Origin: Clostridia bacterium
GTDB lineage: Bacteria; Bacillota; Clostridia; Lachnospirales; Lachnospiraceae
Length of the DNA stretch: 64,000 nt
Assembly: GCA_910575625.1 (NCBI GenBank)
Contig: CAJTFD010000005.1
Span: 230,866-294,865 of the forward strand
Direction: 5' to 3'
In this document: in pieces, positions 53,222-62,574 of the stretch
Position numbering within the stretch: position 1 is the stretch's first letter
Layout: each line of letters begins with the position of its first letter
Position numbers and translations under genes: made by a program
The notes under the pieces: generated by a model
Database searches by the model: none
What the model was told of the DNA's origin: nothing
What the model saw: the letters and a program-made list of their open reading frames with translations, nothing else

Positions 53222-54919
53222 TTATTCTACGACCACTTTACAGTTCTTTTTAAAAAATGCGATCCCATACCGGAGGATCTTCTCCATGCCTTCCTTTTGC
53301 AGCGCGGCATCATATTTCTTCTCCTGGATCTGCGTCCGGGCCTGCGCACAGCCTCTCTTTAAATCTCCGTCCGGCGCATATTTTACCTCGACCACGATCC
53401 CAATCTTGTTCTGCGTCCTGATCAATATATCGCTGTAGCCTTCCCCCGATTCCGCGTTGGACTCAATCTCCCAGTCAGACGCATATTGGAGAAGCCCCAG
53501 GAGCAGCCCATGGTAAAAATTTTCTTTCATCTCGGTCCTGACAGCCGTGTCACGGACACTGATGGATCTCCACAGGTATCCGGACAGCAGCTCTTCGATC
53601 ACAGCGGCATCCCCTCTCGGAAAAGCCGCGCAGAACCGCTCAAGTTGCCCTGGATCTGCCCGGGTCTCATCTTTAAACCACTCCTGGATCTGTCTGATGA
53701 ACAGGTCCCGGATCTCCCGATTCGGGATTACGAGTTCGTATTTCCCCCCGGAGCTTTTTCCCCGCTGCGTCAGATAGCCGGTGGTGAACAATACACTCCA
53801 CAGATTGTCTATAGACTGATCCAGTTCGCTGTACGTCAGCCCCTGATCGATCGGTTTTACGATACTCTTCCCCGCGATCAAACGCTCAATCTCACTTTTC
53901 GTCTGCCGGCCCGCCTTCCCGATGAATCGCCGCACCATGGCATTCCCGCTTGTGTTCGCCCAGTAATTTTCCGGTTCGGTATCCGGATCTGCCAACAGGG
54001 CCGTGCAGTGATCGATCACATCCCACGGACAATAGACCCCTGTATTCCCAAACTGATACCCGTCATACCATTCCCGGAGCGCATCCCCATGATCTGTCAG
54101 ATCATAATACACCAATATTTCGTTGACATCTTTTTCCGTAAATCCAAAATGCTCATCGTATCTGCAGTCTGTAACTGTATGTGTTTTCAGATTATTCAAT
54201 CCTGTAAATATACTCTCCTTAGAAATGCGCAGACAACCTGTCAAGACTGCAAAATACAGATCTTCATTCGTTTTCAGCGCACTGCCGAACAACCTGCGGG
54301 CCAGGGAGGCCATCTCATCATAGTATCCTGCTTGGAAGGCCTTATCGAGAGGCACATCATACTCATCGATCAGAAGGATAGTCTTCTGCCCATAGTGTTT
54401 TGAGAGGATCTGTGAAAGTGTCCGCAGACTATCCGCAAGTGCCGCATCCGACATGGAAAAAATGGCCTGCTCTTCATTTCCTACCTCTATGAGCTGACTG
54501 TACATCTTCTTCTCTCTCTCTGAAAGTCGGACGCTCTCCAAGAGGAATTGGAAGCGGAGCGCCTCTTTTCCTATGACATTGCGCAGGGCTACTTTTGCCG
54601 CCGCAAAATCCATCCCCTCCACACTCTTGAGGGTTATGGCGACCACAGGGAACTTCCCCATATACTTTTCACACAGCCCCCACTCTTGTATGATCTTCAG
54701 TCCATCAAACAACTTCTTGTCACTGCCTATCTCGAAAAACGCTTTCAGCATGCTCATATTCAGTGATCTGCCAAAACGGCGGGGACGGGTGAAGAGGTTC
54801 ACTTCTCCCCAGTCCTGCAGTAACTCTGCGATGAACATCGTTTTATCCACATAAAAAAAGTCATTTGTCCGGATTTTCTCAAAACTGTCTATACCGATCG
54901 GAAGCCTCATTTGCATCAT
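53222..54919 (-). CDS. AAA-ATPase-like / PD-(D/E)XK nuclease protein, paralogue 2 (diverged)
   Basis: 565 residues with the same two domains but clearly different sequence: NDFFYVDKTMFIAELLQDW, TRPRRFGRSLNMSM (the Lys of the Walker-like KT is replaced by Arg-Ser), TILLIDEYDVPLDKAFQ, and C-terminal GEGYSDILIRTQ with IVVEVKYAPDGD. The replacement in the Walker-like loop may affect ATP binding. It lies between two copies that resemble each other more than this one, 11 bp and 3 bp apart, so the three share a transcript. Confidence 0.9.
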   Translation of the reverse strand: MMQMRLPIGIDSFEKIRTNDFFYVDKTMFIAELLQDWGEVNLFTRPRRFGRSLNMSMLKAFFEIGSDKKLFDGLKIIQEWGLCEKYMGKFPVVAITLKSVEGMDFAAAKVALRNVIGKEALRFQFLLESVRLSEREKKMYSQLIEVGNEEQAIFSMSDAALADSLRTLSQILSKHYGQKTILLIDEYDVPLDKAFQAGYYDEMASLARRLFGSALKTNEDLYFAVLTGCLRISKESIFTGLNNLKTHTVTDCRYDEHFGFTEKDVNEILVYYDLTDHGDALREWYDGYQFGNTGVYCPWDVIDHCTALLADPDTEPENYWANTSGNAMVRRFIGKAGRQTKSEIERLIAGKSIVKPIDQGLTYSELDQSIDNLWSVLFTTGYLTQRGKSSGGKYELVIPNREIRDLFIRQIQEWFKDETRADPGQLERFCAAFPRGDAAVIEELLSGYLWRSISVRDTAVRTEMKENFYHGLLLGLLQYASDWEIESNAESGEGYSDILIRTQNKIGIVVEVKYAPDGDLKRGCAQARTQIQEKKYDAALQKEGMEKILRYGIAFFKKNCKVVVE

Positions 54920-54922
54920 GCA

Positions 54923-56614
54923 CTACCCCCTTCTCACCAGGACTGTCTTCCCCTGGAAAGCAAACCCATATTTCCGTATCCGCTCTGCGGGGATCCCTCT
55001 TGCCACAAGCCCCGCCTCGTATCTCTTGTCCTCAATCTGCCTCAGCGCGGCTTTCACCGTATCCTCCAGGGACTTTTCTCTTGCCGGCCTGAAAACCTTA
55101 AACTCGATGATGACCGCGGCATCTTTTTCATCCACCGGCTCCAGCATCACATCATATCTGCCGAACCCGCTCTCCCTGTTGGATGTAACGCTGTACCGTC
55201 CTTTCAGGTCCACCAAAAGCCCCAGCACAAATCCATGGTAAAAACGCTCCGGCTCCGATCTCCCCGACAGTTTCTTCCCCGTATCAAATGTGCTGAACAT
55301 CTCACATGCCAGCTCATTCATGTATTCATTCATGCCCTCCAGATCATCCTGCAGCAGGGCTTCCACAAACGCATTGTAGACCTGGGCATTGCGTCCGGCG
55401 AACCATCCCCGTATCATCCGCATGAACATTATCCGCACTTCTTTGTTCGTCAGCACCAGGCCGTATTCCCGCTCCATCCACTCCTCATCTTGGACCACGC
55501 TCTCCACACGCAGGTAACCGCTGGCCAGTAACAAGCTCCAGATGGCCTCCTCGTCCTGGTCCAGGTCGCTGAATACAATCTGCTCATCAATCTTTGTGTG
55601 AAAGACTTTTCCATCCAGCAGATCCTCCATCGTCTCCTTGACCTTCCGGCTCCCCTCACGGATCAGCTTACCCGCCAGTCTGTTGCTGCTGGTATTTGCC
55701 CAATACGTTCCCGATCGGCCCACTTTCAGATAATTCACGATCGACCAGGGATTATAGATATCCTTCTGCTCCCCAAACGTAAATCCATCGTACCACTCCC
55801 GCACGTTCTCTTGTTCCTGAGACAGCCCGTACTCCTCCAACGCGTCACAGACCTCCCGCTGCGTAAACCCGAAAGAATCCGCATACATATCGGATGTTGT
55901 CGTCACCACATTCAGATTGTTCAGATCAGAAAACATCGATTCCCGACTGATCCGCGTGATCCCCGTCATGAGCGCGCGGCCGAGATACGGATTCGTCTTA
56001 AATGTCGCATTGAAAAGGCTCCTGGTAAAGGCCATCATCTCTTCCCAATATCCATGCACATATGCCTCCTGCATGGGCGTATCATACTCGTCCAGCAGGA
56101 TGATCACCTTTTTCCCATAGAAGCGGCTCAGATAATCCGACAATATATGCAGTGAGTCCGATGCGGTATGATCCTCCATTCCTGCGGATACCTCCTTAAA
56201 CTGCCTTTTCTCATTTTCATTCAGGCTGTCCGTGCCCAGCAGACGGTCATACTTATTATACAGCCTCTCGATGATCCGACAGATCTTCTTCCTTGCCTCT
56301 GTAAATGTGGTCTCTTTCACACTGGCAAAACTCAGGGCTATCACAGGCCAGCTCCCCTGCAGCTGCCTGTACTCCTCCTCCCAGATGGACAGCCTCTCGA
56401 ACACCTCTCCCCGGCCCGCATACTCTACGGAAAAGAACCGCTCCAGCATATTCATATTCAGGGTCTTCCCAAAACGCCTGGGACGGGTGATCAGCGTCAC
56501 TGCATCGCCGCTTTCCCACCACTCTCGGATGAAAGCCGTTTTATCCACATAGAAGTAATCTTTTGTTATCAGATCCTCGAAATCCTGGATGCCTAAGCCC
56601 ACTGTCCTCGCCAT
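54923..56614 (-). CDS. AAA-ATPase-like / PD-(D/E)XK nuclease protein, paralogue 3
   Basis: 563 residues from the ATG at 56614, which follows AAAGGAGGCAGAT. Domain layout as in paralogue 1: KDYFYVDKTAFIREWW, TRPRRFGKTLNMNML, VIILLDEYDTPMQEAY, long shared middle (NVVTTTSDMYADSFGFTQ), and GRYDVMLEPVDEKDAAVIIEFKV (split: GRYDVMLEP and AVIIEFKV). First gene of the operon. The strong similarity to paralogue 1 in the middle suggests recent duplication or gene conversion. Confidence 0.92.
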   Translation of the reverse strand: MARTVGLGIQDFEDLITKDYFYVDKTAFIREWWESGDAVTLITRPRRFGKTLNMNMLERFFSVEYAGRGEVFERLSIWEEEYRQLQGSWPVIALSFASVKETTFTEARKKICRIIERLYNKYDRLLGTDSLNENEKRQFKEVSAGMEDHTASDSLHILSDYLSRFYGKKVIILLDEYDTPMQEAYVHGYWEEMMAFTRSLFNATFKTNPYLGRALMTGITRISRESMFSDLNNLNVVTTTSDMYADSFGFTQREVCDALEEYGLSQEQENVREWYDGFTFGEQKDIYNPWSIVNYLKVGRSGTYWANTSSNRLAGKLIREGSRKVKETMEDLLDGKVFHTKIDEQIVFSDLDQDEEAIWSLLLASGYLRVESVVQDEEWMEREYGLVLTNKEVRIMFMRMIRGWFAGRNAQVYNAFVEALLQDDLEGMNEYMNELACEMFSTFDTGKKLSGRSEPERFYHGFVLGLLVDLKGRYSVTSNRESGFGRYDVMLEPVDEKDAAVIIEFKVFRPAREKSLEDTVKAALRQIEDKRYEAGLVARGIPAERIRKYGFAFQGKTVLVRRG

Positions 56615-56870
56615 ATCTGCCTCCTTTGATCCATGCAGCATTCTTACCTCATACTATATCTCTTTCCGGCTGAGTCTGTCAACATAAGTTCCTTGCTGAT
56701 CCGCGGTATGTGGGCGTTTTGTATGTATATCTTTTCTCCTATAAGGTATGTTTCGTTCCTTATATATGAAATATTCTTTCGTATATAGAGAATGGTACTT
56801 GCATATATTTCATATTATATTACGTGATGGAAGCACAGTATGTATATTTTATATAAACGAGGTGATAAGC

Positions 56871-57209
56871 GTGAATAAAGAAGCCCTGGAGCGGATGGCT
56901 TTGCTCATAAAAGAAAAACGCCGTGTATATGGATATACACAGGAACAGATTGCAGAACAGTTAGATATCTCTTATAGCTATTACACAAAGATAGAAAATG
57001 GTATCCAGGCGCCTTCCCTGGAGAAATTGGTGCGGATTGCATCCCTTTTGAATCTTTCTTTGGACAAGATGATCTTTGGCAGCAGTTCGGAGGGACGGTC
57101 ATTCTCTCCGGATGCGCAGGAATTGCTGCATTGTATCAATCAGTTTAGCCGTGAGGATATCGCCCAGCTGTTGGATCTGTTGGGTAAGATCAGTTCTTAT
57201 CTGGGTTAG
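56871..57209 (+). CDS. XRE-family HTH regulator
   Basis: 112 residues from a GTG at 56871, preceded by GAGGTGATAAGC. HTH of the Cro/C1 type: MALLIKEKRRVYGYTQEQIA, EQLDISYSYYTKIENGIQAP, LEKLVRIASLLNLSLDKMIFG. A C-terminal helical tail follows (LLHCINQFSREDIAQLLDLL). An upstream open frame of 41 codons is AT-rich and unlikely to be translated. It is divergent from the three ATPase/nuclease genes, and is the likely regulator of its neighbours. Confidence 0.85.
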   Translation: MNKEALERMALLIKEKRRVYGYTQEQIAEQLDISYSYYTKIENGIQAPSLEKLVRIASLLNLSLDKMIFGSSSEGRSFSPDAQELLHCINQFSREDIAQLLDLLGKISSYLG

Positions 57210-57229
57210 GCGGAAAGCCGGAAAGAGCA

Positions 57230-57266
57230 GCAGGGCAAAAGTACTGTATGTATTTTTGCCCTGTCA
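57230..57266 (+). terminator. Terminator of the XRE gene
   Basis: AGGGCAAAA pairs with TTTTTGCCCT around a 12-bp loop, starting 20 bp after the stop codon. From 57267 to 57420 I see no feature; base composition becomes AT-rich here. Confidence 0.6.
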
Positions 57267-57420
57267 ATCTTTCCCCGATGATCTGGAAGAACACAAACTA
57301 ATCCACGTCTATACCCAAAATGCCGCGACCAGACAATCCGCACCACCCTATCCTCGTCCTCACCTTATCCGCAACTCCCTCTACGCAGCTCATTTTCGCA
57401 TAGAACATTCGTATATATTT

Positions 57421-58512
57421 TTAATAAAAAATCTCCCTTTGTTCGATTGCATTGGCAACAACTGGCATTTCCGGATAAAGCCAACTGATATTAAGCCCTG
57501 CATTCATAACCTCAAAAGCAATCTCATCCGCATTATTCAATACAATCTTATGCAGAAAATGATTCGCTTTATCCATATATTCCATTGCATCCAATAAAAT
57601 CCCCAAAGACGCTAAACTCTGCTTAGCACTGTCTTCTTCATAATATGGAAATACCGAAAATGCACCTTTTTGTGCTCGTATCCTTTCACTATGATATGAC
57701 TCCACTATGGAAAGAGGCATAATATGATCCCATTTCCGATGTTTTGTTGAAAGATAAATAAATGTCAGCAAAAACCCCAGACAATAATACAATTCTCCAT
57801 TTTCAAGCAAATAAATCAATTCAGCATATTCCCGACTTTGCAATTCTTCCAATATACTGCTCAGATTAAATATGCCCCTTAAATGTCCTGCCGAAACACA
57901 ACCGATATATGCATCGAATACTTGGGATAATCCGGCATAATTTTGTTGTAATTTATTCATATCAAAAGAGCCCTTTCCCAAGCTCTCGATACATTGGTCT
58001 ATCAAATCCTGGTCAGATAAAATATTTTTAAATGTTTCCATATTCCATTCAATAGGTTCCAGTATCCAGACACAAGGCGAACTATCAATCCTGTCATTTG
58101 TCCGATACTTTTCATTATCAAAAAAGCATTCCAACGCAAACAATAAAGAATGCAGTGTCGATTCTGACCAGTCCAGTAATCTGGTCTTAACACCATGGTG
58201 CTGCATTACCTCGTACCATCCAATATTGGTTTTGGGATCTTTTGGCAAAAAATGATAATTTTTTGCCAGATAATGCTGTCTACGCACTTCTTCTTCAACA
58301 GCTCTCCCGGATATCTTATCTGAAAAGATATTCATTGCGCCAAAAGGCACATCACGTAATAAAGTCGGCTGGAGATTCCACTCCTCCTGCCGGTGCCCCC
58401 TGGACCAAAGCACCGGCGGACTATTTGGAGCAATTTTCCTACTCTTCCCAATGGTTGTGGTCACTTCAATATAATCCCGAAAACTATATACCTTATATTC
58501 ATTAATAGCCAT
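57421..58512 (-). CDS. FRG domain-containing protein
   Basis: 363 residues from the ATG at 58512 (MAINEYKVYSFRDYIE). The FRG domain (PF08867) is clear: PPVLWSRGHRQEEWNLQPTLLRD in the N-terminal part (FRG-type motif WSRGHRQEEW at about 36-45) and EVMQHHGVKTRLLDWSESTL (about 101-120). The remainder is helical. FRG proteins occur in mobile and defence-associated loci, and the domain is thought to be an enzymatic or nucleotide-binding fold, but its reaction is not established. The start overlaps the upstream stop (TGATG), so translation is coupled to the HExxH gene. Confidence 0.88.
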   Translation of the reverse strand: MAINEYKVYSFRDYIEVTTTIGKSRKIAPNSPPVLWSRGHRQEEWNLQPTLLRDVPFGAMNIFSDKISGRAVEEEVRRQHYLAKNYHFLPKDPKTNIGWYEVMQHHGVKTRLLDWSESTLHSLLFALECFFDNEKYRTNDRIDSSPCVWILEPIEWNMETFKNILSDQDLIDQCIESLGKGSFDMNKLQQNYAGLSQVFDAYIGCVSAGHLRGIFNLSSILEELQSREYAELIYLLENGELYYCLGFLLTFIYLSTKHRKWDHIMPLSIVESYHSERIRAQKGAFSVFPYYEEDSAKQSLASLGILLDAMEYMDKANHFLHKIVLNNADEIAFEVMNAGLNISWLYPEMPVVANAIEQREIFY

Positions 58513-61166
58513 CACAATCTCCCTGGCATATTTTGCTGCATGATTCTTTTGCAATTTTTTTCATATTGACACAAGATAAACTGTATTTCTTCCGATGATA
58601 AAGATTTTTTCTCCACAAAATATGTTGCTGGGGAATTTAAGATTTTTGAAATATTTTCGCACAACTCCTTTCCATCGTTTTCTTCCAATAGAGCATTCAG
58701 TTTATCTTTATTTTGGATATATGAATTGTCAGATACCATATCTCTCCATATATCCTTCTCTCCGATTCCTTCACTGATCGATCTCGTCCCCATAATGTTA
58801 TATATGATATGCGCAATCTGTAAGTGGATCCTAAGTATCCAGTCCTGTGTAGACGTTAGATCCCTATTATTTCTCATTATATCCAGGACCGCTATGATAT
58901 GATCAATATCCGCATTCTCTATCCTATGATCCTGCTCATATGCCTTGTTGTATTCCTGTACAAGCTTACCTGTTTCTGCCAAAAATATGTCCATCAGATC
59001 CTTATCAAATTCTTCCGATCCCAGTATATCACCATACCTTTTTTTACACAGACATTGTAACACCGCAGATACTCTTTGATATAATGTGTTTTTATTGCTC
59101 CTCACAAAAACAAAATTTTCCGCTACAATGACCAAATAACCAAAGGACTCCAGTCTCATTATAGAACACATAAACAAATCCGATGTGATCTCACGATAAA
59201 TGTCTATTTTTCCATGTACAAATTCATGAATATCCACTTTCGTATAATGACATAAAATATCCTTTAATCTTCTTTCTATCCCCCCTTTCTTTTCAATTTT
59301 TATCATTTTCCGTAAATACTCAACCCTGCTTTCTTCTAAAAGCATCGTCTCCCAAGCTGGGATTTCGTCCTGTTCCTGCTGAAATGATGTTAGATTTTTC
59401 AAAAGACTTTCATATAAATCTTGGCATATATCATCAAATAATTCTTTATATGATAAATCTGTTTTTGAATAATTATTTTGCCATTTTCTTTCGCATTCAC
59501 TATAAAATCCATGGATCATACGAAGGTATTTCAATAAATTTTTTAGTTTTTCTTTATCAACAGCTCCGATGCATTCCCTGAACTTATCCCATATCCCGAA
59601 GGCCATTTTTCCGGCATCATCTTCATCCCAGTCTCCATCTTGAAATTTCTTTATCTGTTCTTGGAGCAATCTATCATCTGTTTCTATTTTTTTGAATAAT
59701 GATCGTATCTCATCAATGATCTGTCGCTCCTGCTCTTCTTTGTACTCTGTAAATATATCATATAGCTTACTTTTTTCGGAATCCTGCAACAAAACCTGGT
59801 CCTTTTGCAAGATGGGAGATAAATCTGTAAGTAGATGAATGATCTTTAGGTCATAACACCGCACGCATTTCTTCGTCTTATCCACATAATATCTCACAAT
59901 AGACACTGGCGATTCATCTCTATGTTTTGTCGCACTGCAGAGCCGACCCACAATATCTTCTAACCGCCCTTCCAGATTCCGCAACCCACACTTTTCATTT
60001 TCTTCAAGGAAGACCCTATTTTCAATATGGTCATAGACATCTTTTATGATTTTTTCCACAAAAGGTTCTGATGAGGTCAGATATTCTCCATTATCATCCA
60101 GGATTTCCGATACAATGCTCATCAAAAATAATTTTAATACATATTTGGCCACGTTCCGGTTTCTTATTTTACGTTCTTCGTAACGAAAATGATGGGCAAG
60201 TTCATGAAATGCCGTCGGGATCAAAAAACAAGTTTCACAAAGATACGAAAAAGTAGGACTAAAAACAACCATTAATTTTTTTCCATCGACCCTATTTTCT
60301 ATACTTGGAAAACATTCATCAAACAATACGCTAACCGAAAGATCTATCACACTCATATCCGGGATTACGATGGGATAAAATGTATCATTTAAAAAATACG
60401 GAAAAGATTTTTCTTTTTCCTTATCCATAAAAAATCGCAAAAACTGACTATATGCAAGAAACATTTTTTCAACACAGACATTCGTTTGAAGATCATAATT
60501 AGGCGTCTGTAATGTCTGCAGATTGATATTTCTGATATATCTGGTAAAATTCTCTAAAGCATCAATCCCAATATGCAGATATTCTTCAACGCCATTCGCA
60601 TATTCTTTCGGAGTATAGCCGCTGTTTTTTGCGTTTTCGATATATGTTTCCAAAGAACCAAGCATGATCTCCACCTGATTCAATAAATTAGCCACACTTA
60701 CCCTTAATTCTCGCAACTGATTGATCTCATGGAGGATACGGCAAAGTCGTCCGATCAACCTTGTATATTCCTTTAGATTACGCGCGCTCTGATATAGCGG
60801 TTCCAATAATTTTTCTGTTTTTACAGCTAGCCCTTTAACTCTGCAGATCATCTCATGATTACGGTCATACAGGGATTTCCACTGCCCTTTACAATTTAGT
60901 CCCCATACATCATTATTTTTTCCTGTCAGAAAAATGTCTTCTCCATAATCCAATAATATTTTTTCATTGATCCGTAAAATATATCCTTTTCTCATCATCC
61001 ATAACAAAACTTTCAGTTTTTCAGTATCATCAGATATACTGTCAGGGATACAGACATCCTCCTCAAATTTAAAATCACGAATATATGGATAGATCATTTG
61101 AAATTCTTCCGGCGTACATTCCATCTGATAATCATATCGCCCCAGAAGCCGCTTCCCCAATGACAA
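58512..61166 (-). CDS. Large HExxH-motif protein, probable zinc metallopeptidase-like
   Basis: 884 residues, family not recognised. HELAHH at about 321-326, after IPTAF, is a HExxH zinc-site candidate. A second HExxH (HEFVH, 647-651) and a downstream E-I-T-S-D (659-663) resemble the ExxxD third-ligand helix of gluzincins. Most of the rest is predicted helical and charged, with no transmembrane segment. There is no normal start: in this frame the first codon after the stop is far from any ATG, the TTG at 61166 lies in an A8T5 tract, and the first ATG is at 61124 without a good ribosome site. It is probably reached by frameshifting from the upstream ORF. Confidence 0.75.
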   Translation of the reverse strand: MSLGKRLLGRYDYQMECTPEEFQMIYPYIRDFKFEEDVCIPDSISDDTEKLKVLLWMMRKGYILRINEKILLDYGEDIFLTGKNNDVWGLNCKGQWKSLYDRNHEMICRVKGLAVKTEKLLEPLYQSARNLKEYTRLIGRLCRILHEINQLRELRVSVANLLNQVEIMLGSLETYIENAKNSGYTPKEYANGVEEYLHIGIDALENFTRYIRNINLQTLQTPNYDLQTNVCVEKMFLAYSQFLRFFMDKEKEKSFPYFLNDTFYPIVIPDMSVIDLSVSVLFDECFPSIENRVDGKKLMVVFSPTFSYLCETCFLIPTAFHELAHHFRYEERKIRNRNVAKYVLKLFLMSIVSEILDDNGEYLTSSEPFVEKIIKDVYDHIENRVFLEENEKCGLRNLEGRLEDIVGRLCSATKHRDESPVSIVRYYVDKTKKCVRCYDLKIIHLLTDLSPILQKDQVLLQDSEKSKLYDIFTEYKEEQERQIIDEIRSLFKKIETDDRLLQEQIKKFQDGDWDEDDAGKMAFGIWDKFRECIGAVDKEKLKNLLKYLRMIHGFYSECERKWQNNYSKTDLSYKELFDDICQDLYESLLKNLTSFQQEQDEIPAWETMLLEESRVEYLRKMIKIEKKGGIERRLKDILCHYTKVDIHEFVHGKIDIYREITSDLFMCSIMRLESFGYLVIVAENFVFVRSNKNTLYQRVSAVLQCLCKKRYGDILGSEEFDKDLMDIFLAETGKLVQEYNKAYEQDHRIENADIDHIIAVLDIMRNNRDLTSTQDWILRIHLQIAHIIYNIMGTRSISEGIGEKDIWRDMVSDNSYIQNKDKLNALLEENDGKELCENISKILNSPATYFVEKKSLSSEEIQFILCQYEKNCKRIMQQNMPGRL

Positions 61167-61882
61167 AAATTTTTTTTCATTTGTAAAGAATCCGAGTCAT
61201 CATATTCATTTGCCAACTTATGTGAATAACAAATGCGCACCGCTACCCTATCATTTTTATTGAGGCATTGTATCCAATCTATCTCTCCGGCTAACTTTTT
61301 CTTTATGATACCTGAAATACTATATGTAAAAAAGGCATACCCCACGTTTTTATCCTGCACCCGGACACAGATATTCCTGACCACTGTCGATATATCATAA
61401 GCATCGTGGATTTTTTTACTCCGCACAATGATCGCAAAATCTCCCTCAGTGAGCAATCTGTATAGCTTCCAATGGACATCCTTTTTTTGCGGGATTCTGT
61501 TTTTGATGCAATCTCGAACCATTTCCATGCAATTATCACAGGAGATCTCTCCTCCCTCATCAAACGCCTCCGCCTGATAAATATCTGGATTGATAAATAC
61601 TTGGATGATCGTTAACAAAGGAAAGTTATGATCCGTCACCAGGATATCATCAACAGCATCATATGGATCAAGAAGACAATATCTTTGGTGTGATACCCCC
61701 ATTTTCGCATTTGCCGCACGCTGTATCCCTAAACATTCCGCCAAGGTCACTTTCGTAAGATCTAAATCTTCCACCTTGATCCCATCAAAATAATCTGTAA
61801 CAAAGTAATGAATCTCTTTTTCAGTAACCCTTCTCTCTGCTGAACTACATCTAAAAAGATTCAACAGTTTTATCCTCTGCAC
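61094..61882 (-). CDS. Hypothetical protein, 5' part of a possible frameshift fusion
   Basis: 262 residues from a GTG at 61882, with GGGGAGGG about 8 bp upstream. Alpha/beta composition; seen are VTDYFDGIKVEDLDLTKVTL, CLLDPYDAVDDILVTDH, ISCDNCMEMVRDCIKNR, LTEGDFAIIVRSKKIHDAYD and VGYAFFTYSISGI. I recognise no family. Its last ~25 codons overlap the 884-residue ORF in another frame; after the MKKN at the A-tract the tail CHWGSGFWGDMIIRWN reads like out-of-frame sequence. A -1 shift there gives a continuous protein of about 1,120 residues. Confidence 0.7.
   Translation of the reverse strand: MQRIKLLNLFRCSSAERRVTEKEIHYFVTDYFDGIKVEDLDLTKVTLAECLGIQRAANAKMGVSHQRYCLLDPYDAVDDILVTDHNFPLLTIIQVFINPDIYQAEAFDEGGEISCDNCMEMVRDCIKNRIPQKKDVHWKLYRLLTEGDFAIIVRSKKIHDAYDISTVVRNICVRVQDKNVGYAFFTYSISGIIKKKLAGEIDWIQCLNKNDRVAVRICYSHKLANEYDDSDSLQMKKNFCHWGSGFWGDMIIRWNVRRKNFK
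61169..61175 (-). other. Candidate -1 slippery site A-AAA-AAT
   Basis: Within AAAAAAAATTTTT on the minus strand, the 262-residue frame reads ATG-AAA-AAA-AAT-TTT. A slip of one base back at A-AAA-AAT (the same pattern as the A-AAA-AAC heptamer known for programmed frameshifting) enters the 884-residue frame as TTT-TTG-TCA. Transcriptional slippage on A8 would do the same. Confidence 0.5.
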
Positions 61883-61959
61883 AGTACCATCCCTCCCCTC
61901 TGAATAAAAACCCTGTGTCTAGCGTATCTCTTTTTCTCTTCAATACTCCCCTCATAAAC

Positions 61960-61974
61960 TATGTACATGACATA
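61960..61974. promoter_or_regulatory. Palindrome upstream of the AT-rich operon
   Basis: TATGTACATGACATA contains the inverted pair TATGT/ACATA, about 80 bp upstream of the 262-residue ORF. It may be an operator. No convincing -35/-10 pair could be fixed. Confidence 0.3.
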
Positions 61975-62004
61975 AATATACTTTTTCTTGACATATTTTC
62001 GTCT

Positions 62005-62040
62005 AAAAAGACCAGTTCTGCTATGCAGAACTGGTCTTTC
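62005..62040 (-). terminator. Strong terminator upstream of the AT-rich operon
   Basis: AAGACCAGTTCTGC pairs perfectly with GCAGAACTGGTCTT (14 bp) with T-runs on the minus strand. It would isolate the HExxH/FRG operon from transcription coming from upstream. Confidence 0.8.
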
Positions 62041-62048
62041 AATCATAG

Positions 62049-62345
62049 TCAAAAGGGCAATTCTTTCATTTTATCGATATGTGCTGGAGACAACAAATGC
62101 GGTCTTTTATTCGATTTAGGTTCATTATAAATCTTCTGCTCAATACCTGATACGTTGCTCATTCTTCTTCCTGGCATCGTGTCAACGACTGCCGAAAACA
62201 CATTCCCTATTTTATCTCTTCTTTCGCGCATTTTATCCCCCATTCCGTTTAGAATACCAAATCCCACCCTCTGCAATCCAGGGGAATCCTGTAATCTACA
62301 TTCATTTCTATAAGTATACTCTACTGCTAGATCAAATGCAAACAA
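62049..62345 (-). pseudogene. Orphan fragment preceding the terminator
   Basis: An open frame of 98 codons with only a TTG start and no ribosome site. The translation reads like real protein (RRDKIGNVFSAVVDTMPGRR, IEQKIYNEPKSNKRPHLLSP) and ends 9 bp before a strong terminator, so it may be the 3' end of a gene that has lost its front. I cannot name the family. Confidence 0.35.
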
Positions 62346-62574
62346 TTTTTGATTTATTTATAACAATTTTATTTTTCTTCTTGGAAAACCTACACTTCCA
62401 TATCTGCCCGTCACAATCCAAGTCATTGTATATTCATTTTTTCACAATTCTCAGATGAAATCTGTCTCAGCTCCACAAAATCCGCCTTTTGTCATCAGAT
62501 CCTGACCATCTCAGATCCCCAGGCCCGCCGTTCTCCACATAGCCGCCTCTTTTCAGTTTGCTCAGCATTTTCAC

